A stretch of 64,000 nucleotides of DNA, taken from Nansenia antarctica. Its lineage: Eukaryota; Chordata; Actinopteri; Argentiniformes; Microstomatidae. The stretch lies in assembly GCA_963989245.1 (NCBI GenBank), contig OZ022340.1:41448982-41512981 (forward strand), written 5' to 3'. Below, piece after piece: positions 22,080 through 31,104 of the stretch. A program made the translations under genes and the position numbers. Position 1 is the stretch's first letter. Each line of letters starts with the position of its first letter. Under the pieces are notes generated by a model. That model searched no databases. It was not told where the DNA came from and worked only from the letters and a program-made list of their open reading frames with translations.

Positions 22080-22562
22080 CTCTCAGACATTACACTCGAT
22101 AATGTGGACATTAAACACGATATTATGGACATTATACACGATATTATTGACATTATACACGATGTTATGGACATTATACACGATATTAAAGGCATTTATA
22201 CCTTTCAGAGGCTGTTCTATGTTGCTTTGTTTGTAGGCCGCGCCTTCATCCTGCTACCTCCGTTAGCACCGCGCTAGCTCAGTCATGGCCTTGTACACGA
22301 TAGAATAGCCATTACACTCGACAATGTGGACATTAAACATGATATTATGGACATTATACACGATATTATGGACATTATAAACGATATTAAAGTCATTTAT
22401 ACCTTCCAGAGGCTGTTCTATGTTGCTTTGTTTGCACCCGCGACGCCATCTTGCTACCTCCGTTAGCACCGCGCTAGCTTAGTCATGGCCTCATACACGA
22501 TAAAATAGCCATTACACTCGACAATGTGGACATTAAACACGATATTATGGACATTATACACG
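22080..22562. repeat. About 200-bp tandem repeat, interrupted by the Gypsy element
   Basis: Two full units and part of a third, recognised by CATTACACTCGA at 22090, 22310 and 22511. Each has several ACATTATACACGATATT sub-repeats, then GGCTGTTCTATGTTGC and CTACCTCCGTTAGCACCGCG. The third unit is split by the Gypsy insertion and resumes at 28033-28165, where the matching GGCTGTTCTAT segment appears. Confidence 0.85.
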
Positions 22563-22566
22563 ATAT

Positions 22567-22831
22567 TGTAGCGTTGTCACAAACCAGACGGAGGGTTCTT
22601 GATTACCAGCTTTATTCTCTTGATTACAAGTTATAACTCTCTCAATAGCACACTTGATCTTAACCAAAACCCCGCACTCGACCACTCTCATCTCTCTCCC
22701 GCGCTCTCCCACTCCACCCCTCCTCTTCCACTCTCAGCCCCAGAACCCTCCCTCCCCCGGATGAACGTCATCCAACAACAACAACTCTTAAAGCCACAGT
22801 AATGTTAACCCACAGAACTCAGTCCGTTACA
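22567..22831 (-). repeat. Gypsy 3' LTR (265 bp)
   Basis: On the minus strand runs TGTAACGG...CGCTACA. It contains AATAAA (minus, about 22610). It differs from the other LTR by two substitutions (about 22673 and 22729) and one 2-bp CT indel. Confidence 0.93.
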
Positions 22832-22832
22832 C

Positions 22833-22848
22833 TACCTCCCCCCCACAA
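22833..22848 (-). promoter_or_regulatory. Gypsy polypurine tract
   Basis: Minus strand reads TGTGGGGGGGAGGTAG immediately before the 3' LTR, the plus-strand priming site. Confidence 0.7.
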
Positions 22849-22941
22849 AGTCACTCGCCCCGAGTGACCACTCAAAGTCTCTCAGGTACCTTGGGGGCCT
22901 TACTCTCCTCTGGGGCCACCTGGGGGTGGGTGGGCGACAGT

Positions 22942-24927
22942 TCATCGGGGGGGAAATCGGTTGGGGAGGGGCGGGGGTACGACACTCCATGGGGGGGGGG
23001 ATCTGGCGGGGCGGGGAGGGGGGGTGATAGTCCATCGGGGGGGGGGGGTTGGGCGGGGCGGGGGGGGCGAAACTCCATCGGGGGGGAGATTTGGTGGGGC
23101 GGGGAGGTGGGGTGATCGTCCATTGGGGGGGGGTTGGGCGGGGCGGGGTGGGGTCTGGTGCTCAACCCGGTTACCGCGCCGTTCACCCCCTTCTCCTGGG
23201 GGGGTGCCCCTGCCACGGTAGGGGGCCAGTCCATCTCGATGCAGGGCGACTCTCCTACCTCTTGGCGGCAGCTGGACCCTGTACACGACTTCGCTCAGTC
23301 TCTCGAGGACCCTGCAGGGCCCCATCCACTTGCTGTCTAGTTTGGGGCACCTGCCTTTCTTTCTCTGGGGGTTGTAAACCCAGACCAGCTCCCCGGCCGT
23401 GAAATGCTGCCCTTTGGTGTGCACGTCGTAGTTCCTCTTCTGTCTCGCCCCTGCACTCCGCAGTTGTTTTCTGGCGAACTCGTGGGCGCACTCCAGTCGA
23501 TCCTGCAGCTTTCGGGCATATTCCAGCCCCGGGGGATCCGCCGGGGGGTCGGGCGGTCTGCCCAACATCATCTCAGCCGGGGTCCTAATCTCCATGAGAA
23601 GTGCGGGGGAGCAGGAGGTGGAGTCTTGCGTCGCAGACCGGTACGCCATCAACACCAGGGGGACATGCGCGTCCCAGTCTCGCTGGTGTTTAGCCGTCAC
23701 TATGGCCAGTTGCTGTCCCAGCGTGCGGTTAAATCTTTCAACTAGTCCGTCGCTTTGTGGGTGGAGGGGTGTGGTGCGGGTCTTGTGGGAGCCAAGCTTT
23801 TCGCACATGGCCGCAAACACGCGAGATTCAAAGTTCCTGCCTTGGTCGGTGTGAATGACCTCAGGGACCCCCAGTCTGCTGAACATCCCCTCCACCAGTG
23901 CATCCACTATTGTCTCTGCTTCTTGGTCCGGCAGGCAGTACGCCTCCGGCCACTTTGTGAAATAATCCATGGCAGTGAGGATGTAGCGGTTTCCTTTGTC
24001 TGAGCGAGGAAACGGCCCTAGCACGTCAATCCCCACTCTCTCCATGGGACAGCCTGTGGGAAACTGCTGGAGTTGGGCGTGAGATGTGCCCGTGGGGCCT
24101 TTACGTGCTGTGCAGCTGTCACAGCGGCGGCAGTAGTCCCCCACGTCCCGCCCATGTTGGCCCCAGTAGAACCCCTGACGAAGGCGGTGGAGCGTTTTGC
24201 TGACCCCGAAATGACCAGATCCAGGGGCTCCGTGGACTGATTGTAGCACCGTTTCCCGCAGGGTCCTGGGTACGACCACCTGCCACAGCGTCTCTCCTGT
24301 GGCCGCGTCTTTCCACCCCCTCTGCAGTACCCCGTCACACAGGCGCAGGTTGGTAAACATACTCCACAGCCCCTTTGTAGCCCTTGAACACAGGCCGATC
24401 TCTTCCAACCAGGGTTGGTGTTGCGCCGCTACCCACGTGAGCACGGGCCCGATGTCAGCATCCTCTTCCTGTTTGCGTCTCCACTCTCCCGCGTCGATAG
24501 CTGTTAGGGCCGCTGCGGCGCATCTCACCCCTTGTCGCAGCTGCTCCTCCTCCCGCACCTCTCTTCTTTCACAGTAGGTGCAGCCGTCTGTGGCGCAGGG
24601 CCGGCGGGAAAGCGCGTCCGCGTTTCCATGCTGTCTACCCGCACGGTGGATCACGTTGAAGTCGTACGCCTGTAGCTCCTCGATCCAGCGTGCCAGCTGG
24701 CCCTCTGGCTCTCTGAAGGTCATGAGCCACTGCAAGGCGGAGTGGTCACTCCTGACTGTGAAGTGGAGGCCCCCGAGGTAGTACTTGAAATGTTGGACAG
24801 CCCTGACCACGGCGAGCAGTTCCCGCCTGGTGACGCAGTAGCGGCGTTCATGTTTGTTGAGTGATCCGCTGTAGTACGCCACCACCTTCTCCCCCTCCGA
24901 GGTCACCTGTGACAGCACCGCCCCCAC
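22942..24927 (-). pseudogene. Gypsy pol, RNase H and integrase part
   Basis: 661-codon frame beginning inside RNase H (VVAYYSGSLNKHERRYCVTR, ELLAVV, RSDHSALQWL). The integrase zinc region is followed by the catalytic Asp in GIDVLGPFP, the second Asp in IHTDQGRNF and the Glu in GLVERFNRT. A GPCRVLERL-type C-terminal domain follows with no chromodomain. The last about 90 residues are Pro/Arg repeats encoded by a G-rich minisatellite (22930-23160). The start is not a true start: the frame is linked to the RT frame upstream by a frameshift at the G-run near 24977. Confidence 0.85.
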
Positions 24928-26737
24928 GCCGACATTGCTGGCGTCCGTGTCGAGTATGAAGGGCAGGGTGGGGTCGGGGGGGGGTGAGGATGGGGGCCTC
25001 CAAGAGGGCCTTCTTCAACGAGGTGAATGCTCTCTGGCACTCGTCTGTCCAGATGAACTTCTCCCTGGGCCGTTGTAGCCGGAACAGGGGCGCGGCTATG
25101 GTGGAGAAGCCACTCACAAATCTCCTGTAGTAGGAGGCTAGTTCTGTGAAACTTTTCACTTCGGAACTGGAGCTGGGGGTGGGCCAGTCTTCCACCGCTT
25201 GCACCTTCTCCTGTGTGGTGCTGATACCGCCAGACCCCAGCTTGTGCCCCAGAAAGTTGACCTCCCGTCTCATGAAGTGGCATTTCTGGGGGTTTAGCTT
25301 CAGACCCGCTGCAGCCACCCTCTCCAGCACGCGTCTGAGCGCCCTGAGGGCCGTCTCGAATGATTCTCCATGGGCCAGGATGTCGTCCAGATATACGACG
25401 CACTCCTGGCGGGGGATCCCAGCAGGCACGTTGTCCATTAGTCTCTCGAATGTGGCGGGTGCATTGCAGAGGCCGAAGGGAAGAACTTTGAACTGCCACA
25501 GGCCCCTGTGTGTGACGAAGGCGGTTTTGGGTCTGGCGTCGGGGGTGAGGGGGACCTGCCAGTATCCGCTGCGTAGATCCAACGACGTGAACCAGGAGGA
25601 CCCCGCCACCGCGTCGAGGGACTCGTCGACTCGTGGGAAGGGATAGGCGTCCCTTTTGGTCACGCCGTTGAGGCGTCTGAAGTCCACGCAGAAGCGCCAG
25701 TCGTCCTTTGTTTTCTTGGGGACCATGACGATTGGGGCGGCCCAGGGGCTGGTGGAGGGTTCAATGAGACCCGCACGCTGCATGTTCTGTAACGCCTTCT
25801 CTGCCGCTGCCTGTCGAGCCATCGGCAGGCGTCGGGGTCTCATCCTGATGGGTGGAGCATCCCTCGTATCGATGCTGTGTTGGGCTAGGTGGGTCTGTCC
25901 CACGTCGTCCTCTGACAGGGAAAAACTGTCCTTAAACTCTAATAACAGTTGCCACAGTAGGCCCTGTTCAACCTGCGACAGTCCATCACAGTTCCCCTGC
26001 CACACCTCCCTCACGACCGAGATCCTCTCTCCGTCTTCTCCCCCCCCCTTACCAGTGGGCGCAGCGGGTGTGGGGTGCGGTTGCGCCTCTGTGGTGGTGG
26101 GTGGGGTCTGGGGCAGTATCGGGTGTCTATCCGGGACGCCGCCGGAAGTCGTGTTGGCCGCTGTCTCAGTTGTCAGTACTGCAACGGTGGGGGTCGGGGA
26201 ACGTTTTGGCGGGGTGGGTTGTCTAGTCATCTGCACTACGTGTCCGTCTGGGAATGTGAGTGTCCCCCTCCGGGTGCTAATCACACAGTCCAGTCTTTCG
26301 AGCACGTCCAGTCCCAATATGCAGTCTTCTAGATCCGCTACCCATACTGGGCAGTGAACTCTTTCCCTCCCGACCCCCACAGTCTCAAATACCTCCCCCA
26401 CCATGGGTGCCCTGTCCCCAGTTACTGTCTGTAATCTCACCGTGGTGGGTAAAACTGTGGTCCCGCTCCCCACCGCGTCGGGTCTCACCAGGGTGGCGTA
26501 CCAGCAGTTTCCCGTCCCCGTCCGGCCCAGCATGACGACCTGCACCTGCTGGCCGCCCCCACCCTCCCCTGTTTGTAATGTCCCCACCTGGTGGTGTCGT
26601 GTTGTCTCCCCGCCTGTGCGGGGTCGGGACGTCGCCCCGGGGAGTCGCACCGTCCCGGTTATACGTTCCCCATACCGTTTCCCGGTGTCTCCGCCGTGTT
26701 GGTGCACTCTCTGGCCAGGTGGCCGGGTTTTCCGCAT
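24928..26737 (-). pseudogene. Gypsy pol, protease and reverse transcriptase part
   Basis: The frame overlaps the end of gag (-1 relative) and encodes a protease-like segment ending ILGLDVLERLD and RT with DWRFCVDFRRLN, SLDLRSGYWQ, LPFGLCNAPATFERLMD and the catalytic VVYLDDIL, followed by the connection domain. The RT active site is intact. The protease lacks a D(S/T)G: ATLV runs straight into RPDAV, as if a short segment between two TLV repeats had been lost. The frame goes wrong at a run of eight or nine G near 24977-24985, after which RNase H continues in another frame. Confidence 0.85.
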
Positions 26738-27762
26738 GCCCAGCAGAGTCTCGGTCCCATCCGTGGCCGCTGTTGTCCACTCAGCGAGGCGGCCCGTACC
26801 AGTTGTGTTAGCTCCACCGCCCAGGCCGGCGCCGCTTCACTCCTCTCCGACACGACAGCAGCCCTCACCCTCGGTGCGTCCTCCAACGTAGCGGCGGGGT
26901 TGCCAGCGCCCAGCATCTCCCTCTCCGAGGCTAGCTCCAACGCCTCCAGGAGAGATTTAGGATGAGCCAGCAGCGTCTGGACACGCAGATCACTCGGCAG
27001 TAGTGCCTGTAGGAAGTGGTCTCGAGCTAATTCACTCAGGATGGACGGGGGCATGTGAGCATAGGCACGGTGAACAAGCCTTTCCACTTCATTAGCGAGA
27101 TCTTTCAACGGCTCCCCGGGCCGCCTCTTCCGACTGCACAGTTCAGAGCGAAGCAAGCTGTCCGCTGAACATTGTCCAAAACGCCTCTTTAATGCCCCCA
27201 CTAAAGCATCATAGTCACTTCTATCATCCGGGGTCAGTAATAGCAGGCTTGACAGAGCATCACCAGTAAGGCACATTGCAAGCTGTAGCGCCTTACTTTC
27301 TTTGGACCAATTGTTAGCCCTGGATAACAGTTCGAATTGTGCATGAAAAGCCTCCCAATCAGCCTTGCCATCATACCTGGGTGTCTTCACTGAGAGGGGA
27401 GCAATGTTGACGTCATCGCTCCGTGCCTGTGGCCCTCTGCGCGCCGCACGTCTGTCCATGTTGTGCGCAGCTGGTTGAAATCCGGCCTCGTTAGCCATTC
27501 GAACCGTCATTCTTCTCACCCGCTCTCTGTGCTCCGCCTCCTCGGTCGTCTCGTGTTGGCTCCGCTCACGGCGTTCCGCCTGCCAAGCTGCCGTGTATCG
27601 ACCCCACTCACTGTCTTCCTCCTCCCGCTTGATCTTGTCCGCACCGCCGGGCAGCATGACTCCGTCGGGCGAGTGCGTCAGGCTAGTTTGCGTTAGCGGT
27701 TGTAGGCGTACTTCCCTCGTAGCTTCGTGCTTCTCTCTTTTTTTCTTTTTTACTTCAGACAC
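26659..27762 (-). CDS. Gypsy gag
   Basis: A frame of 367 codons from close to the 5' LTR; the codon at 27760-27762 is GTG, and the first in-frame ATG (DGVMLPGG) is about 35 codons in, so the true start is uncertain. A basic/acidic N-terminus is followed by the capsid-like core (TPRYDGKADWEAFHAQFELL, then LTGDALSSLLLL), and a CCHC zinc knuckle CWACGKPGHLAREC near residues 340-355 binds RNA. It is open throughout and overlaps the start of pol. Confidence 0.85.
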   Translation of the reverse strand: MSEVKKKKREKHEATREVRLQPLTQTSLTHSPDGVMLPGGADKIKREEEDSEWGRYTAAWQAERRERSQHETTEEAEHRERVRRMTVRMANEAGFQPAAHNMDRRAARRGPQARSDDVNIAPLSVKTPRYDGKADWEAFHAQFELLSRANNWSKESKALQLAMCLTGDALSSLLLLTPDDRSDYDALVGALKRRFGQCSADSLLRSELCSRKRRPGEPLKDLANEVERLVHRAYAHMPPSILSELARDHFLQALLPSDLRVQTLLAHPKSLLEALELASEREMLGAGNPAATLEDAPRVRAAVVSERSEAAPAWAVELTQLVRAASLSGQQRPRMGPRLCWACGKPGHLARECTNTAETPGNGMGNV

Positions 27763-27765
27763 CAG
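27745..27765 (-). promoter_or_regulatory. Gypsy primer-binding site
   Basis: One base inside the 5' LTR the minus strand reads TGGTGTCTGAAGTAAAA, in the position and with the TGG start of a tRNA primer-binding site. The tRNA is not identified. Confidence 0.6.
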
Positions 27766-28032
27766 TGTAGCGTTGTCACAAACCAGACGGAGGGTTCTTG
27801 ATTACCAGCTTTATTCTCTTGATTACAAGTTATAACTCTCTCAATAGCACACTCGATCTTAACCAAAACCCCGCACTCGACCACTCTCATCTCTCTCTCC
27901 CGCGCTCTCCCACTCCACCCCTCCTCTTCCGCTCTCAGCCCCAGAACCCTCCCTCCCCCGGATGAACGTCATCCAACAACAACAACTCTTAAAGCCACAG
28001 TAATGTTAACCCACAGAACTCAGTCCGTTACA
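27766..28032 (-). repeat. Gypsy 5' LTR (267 bp)
   Basis: Partner of the LTR at 22567; three small differences in about 266 bp point to a fairly recent insertion. Confidence 0.93.
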
Positions 28033-28165
28033 ATATTATGGACATTATAAACGATACTACATATATATAATATATATATAATATATAATACATTTATACC
28101 TTTCAGAGGCTGTTCTATCTTTCTTTGTTTATACCCGCGAGGCCATCTTGCTAACCTCCGTATGT

Positions 28166-28962
28166 GCTTTCTGTCGTAATAAACTGTAACACACGACTGT
28201 TAAACATATACGTAGCACGTTAGGGTTAGTTTCTACTCACTCTGTAGTGAGCCATGGCAGTAATCTAAATCTGAATCTCTCGGTAGATAATAACTGACTG
28301 ATGTCTTCAAATGTTCACCAAGACAACTTCCCTGACAGCAATCAACACACAGGCTCGCTCGTGCTAAGCGCATGCGCAGATAGCAATCAACACACAGGCA
28401 CATTCCATTCCGTCCTCACATTCCATTCCGTCCTCACATTCCTTTCGGCCCCTGGCTGCAAGCCTGCAGCTGGACCCTTCTCGAAATCGCCCGTCGCCCG
28501 TCCCTTTAATCCCGTAAGCGTATCCTAATCGAAAATGCAACATCATCAGCCACGACTGTGGGTTATTGCATTTACTGCTGTTCTCTGGTTCATGTTCTTA
28601 TACCAGTGCTCAGTATAGAGTATTTTAAATGAACATTCGTAATGTATGTCTCTGATGTTCATGCTCAACTAAATCAGCCTATTTTGTGAAACAAATAATG
28701 TTCCCGCTAATGGGTGTACTTCATATTTGATGAGCTGATTATCTCTTGTGTACTTCATATTGAGCTGATGATCTTTCTGTGTATCACCTGCTCGGCTTTA
28801 ATGACTTAACCGCTATTTTAAAAAAAACTGTTGCCACCCTCTAGTTTTGGGTGAAATCACGTCTTTGTTTTGAGCGCCAGTGCGCGTTTTATGCGTTTGC
28901 ACGCAGATTTTTTTTTGCCGCGGTGAGCGCTTAAACACACCGCTTATTGTGGCTCATTGGCT
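28166..28962. other. No complete gene; possible hAT end
   Basis: Contains a short duplicated CACATTCCATTCCGTC at about 28400-28440 and AT-rich sequence. A segment at about 28831, CTGTTGCCACCCTC, resembles the inverted end near 37493 (GGTGGCAACC) and may be the left end of the hAT copy at 35.7-37.5 kb, with the DIRS element inserted between. Confidence 0.3.
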
Positions 28963-29052
28963 CATTGGCTGGCCCAGGCGACGCTTGTGTCACGAGGGAC
29001 GGGACCCTCCGCCTATATAAAGCGTACACACAGCGTCTGTCGTCATTCAAAA
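28963..29052 (+). repeat. DIRS left inverted terminal repeat with promoter
   Basis: 90 bp, base-for-base complementary to 35436-35525. Contains CCTATATAAAGCG at about 29012-29024, a TATA-box that would start transcription near 29045, ahead of the hairpin array and gag. Confidence 0.9.
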
Positions 29053-29182
29053 ACCTTTTCTCGCTTCTCACTGGAGCTGACAACAACTGTGCGGGTGGCT
29101 AGAGCTAAACAGTCCACAGATACGAGCGACCAAACTCGTGCCGACGGGCGCTCTGCTGCTAAACTGCACTTTGTTGACGTTC

Positions 29183-29452
29183 ACAGGAGTAGAAATACTT
29201 CTGTTGAAGAGTAGGAATACTGTGACTCGGGGTAGCGATACCCCGTGTTACGATTCGAGTAGCAATACTCGACTTGCTCAGAACGAAAAAAGTTGCGATA
29301 CTCCTCGTTCTGAACGACGCGAGTAGCAATACTCCCTGTTCTGCGAGTAGGAATACTCCGAACGGTTACGGGTAGCAATACCCAGTGTGAGAGACAAAAG
29401 TAGAAATAACTTTATCTCTATAACGCACTGCTAGCGGGTAGATAGTAATATC
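29183..29452 (+). promoter_or_regulatory. Array of ten GNRA-tetraloop hairpins in DIRS 5' leader
   Basis: Ten short inverted repeats with loops (sense strand) at 29192 GAAA, 29214 GGAA, 29235 GCGA, 29262 GCAA, 29295 GCGA, 29326 GCAA, 29350 GGAA, 29375 GCAA, 29402 GAAA and 29445 GTAA. All fit GNRA, and nearly all stems end in GTA/TAC next to the loop. Stems vary with compensation: GAGTA/TACTC, GGGTA/TACCC, CGGGGTA/TACCCCG, TCGAGTA/TACTCGA. The first has nine pairs with one G-T. The fifth has a poor inner stem but a perfect nine-pair outer stem (29278-29286 with 29305-29313). The second, ninth and tenth are weak. Spacing is 21-43 bases. The loops are GNRA only in the transcribed orientation, which suggests structured RNA. 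Function is unknown; packaging, translation or primerless-replication roles are all guesses. Confidence 0.75.
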
Positions 29453-29548
29453 CCTCCCCTGGCCCCTCTGTTTTCCCTTGATAGCTGACAAGCTAACGGG
29501 TGAAGTAGCGAGGCCTGCTAGCAGCTAGCCTACAACCCTTAGCCAGAA

Positions 29549-31104
29549 ATGGCTAACGTTGAGGCTAGCGGACCTAGCACAGCCGAGACTAGCCGGAAGA
29601 CCTGCCCGTGCGGCAAGTCAATGGCTAGCTGGGACACTCACTCTAAGTGTGCAGTGTGTCTGGGATTAACCCACGCCCGGGCCGCTGTTATCTCTACCGA
29701 TGAGTGTATCCACTGTGCAGTGTTCCCCAAGAAATCTCTCCGCCGACGGCTAAGTCGCATGGCTAGCCTGTCGGGAGAAGATCCGCTTCTGTGTAAGGCA
29801 GCCGAAACGCTGCCATCACAGGCTAACGCGGACATGTCTCCAGGTTTACCGACACCATGCTGGGCGGACTTAGTGCCACATAGCCCTGACATCGATTTCC
29901 CGGTACTGGATGACAAGGGGATGGACAGCTTTACCGCTGCTCGCTATGAGAGAGACTCGGACAATGATGAGGGAGGGTCGCGTGACTCAGACCTCATTTT
30001 GTCCACCGATGATGAGGAAGACTCCTCATTATCAATCGGTAGGCGCGGAGCTGGAAAGCCCCCCACGCCTGACGGAGGTAACCAACCCTCCGCCCCGTCT
30101 CCCATGGACTGCGACATGCAGGACATGTGCAAGCGAGCAGCGGAGAGGCTGAATATCCCCTGGCCCGTCGCCCAAACCGAAACTGCTATGTCACGCTTTG
30201 ACGGCAAAAGACTGCAGACGGCGGCTAAGACGGGGAAACAAGTTATGCCGTTCTTCCCCGAGCTACTCGATGAGATAGCAGTTACGTGGAAAGAACGGCC
30301 ATTAACGGAGAAACACCCAATAATCGGGGGTTCTCGACTGGATTGTGAGGGGATGGACTCCCTCGGCCTCCGCCACATCCCACCGGTCGAGCCGGTGGTG
30401 GCGCGCCACCTGCACCCGAAGACCCCCGTATCTTCGGCTGCCCCGTCCCTACGGACCGCTTCCAGGCTAGCCTTACAGACAAGTGCTACAAAGCAGCGGC
30501 ACTGACAGCGAGGGCTCTCAATGCCTCCGCACTCCTATCAGCCTACCAGGCTGAGCTGGAGGAGGATATGACCGCTAACCCAGACAATATGCCTACCCTA
30601 TGGGAGGAAATCTGCGTTATAACGGATCACATCCTCCGTCTCCACAAGACGGCCATTCAAGCCACGGGTAAATCCATGGCTCTCATGGTACTGCAGGATA
30701 GGACGCGTTGGCTCGGTCTCACCAACCTGTCGGCGAAGGAGAGAGAAGAAATTCTCGACACCCCTATCGTACCACAGGGTCTCTTCGGTGCAGCAGTCAC
30801 CTCAATGCAGAAGAGATGTGAGGAGAAAAAGAGAGAGGATGAGGCTATGGAGCTGTGCCTTCCGAGAAGAGCGCAGCCCGCAGCGCCCGTGACCCAGCCA
30901 CGGCAGTCATATGCGCAGGCTATCTCTCGCCCGGCCCCTGCCTTCAAGATCCCCAGAGCGGCTAGACAGCAGGCAGCGCCCCAGGCACCCAGAGGTCCCA
31001 GGAAACCATGGGCCAGAAAACAGGCTCCCCGGGACAGACCTCAGGCGTCCCCGCCCCCTCCCCCGGCCGCCGCGTCGGCGAGGAAGAAGAAGCGGGTGAT
31101 CTGA
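29549..31104 (+). pseudogene. DIRS gag-like ORF1, frameshifted
   Basis: ATG at 29549 with upstream leader. The first frame (to 30505) opens with a Cys-rich zinc-binding-like region (CPCGKSMASWDTHSKCAVCLG) typical of fish DIRS ORF1, then acidic and proline-rich stretches. A one-base frameshift near 30418 moves the homology to the next frame, which continues to 31104 with TDHILRLHKTAIQATG, a conserved helical segment, and a basic Pro/Arg/Lys-rich tail (ARKKKRV) that may be nuclear-targeting or RNA-binding. ORF1 overlaps the start of pol at 31008. Confidence 0.75.

Larger units (their letters stand above)
22567..28032 (-). mobile_element. Gypsy/Metaviridae-type LTR retrotransposon, complete length
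   Basis: 5466 bp with LTRs at 22567-22831 and 27766-28032 and a 4-bp duplication ATAT (22563-22566 and 28033-28036), which also restores the satellite unit it landed in. All coding is on the minus strand in the order gag, protease, RT, RNase H, integrase, as in Gypsy. The copy is broken: the protease lacks a visible D(S/T)G, and a frameshift separates RT from RNase H. Confidence 0.92.

Noticed and set aside
25146..26965. Several plus-strand frames up to 233 codons
   Set aside because: Antisense to Gypsy pol and gag; GC-rich coding DNA gives long antisense frames.
28228..28250. Minus-strand ATGGCTCACTACAGA before GTGAGT as a host first exon
   Set aside because: Only five codons, no downstream exon found; a good Kozak and donor can occur by chance.
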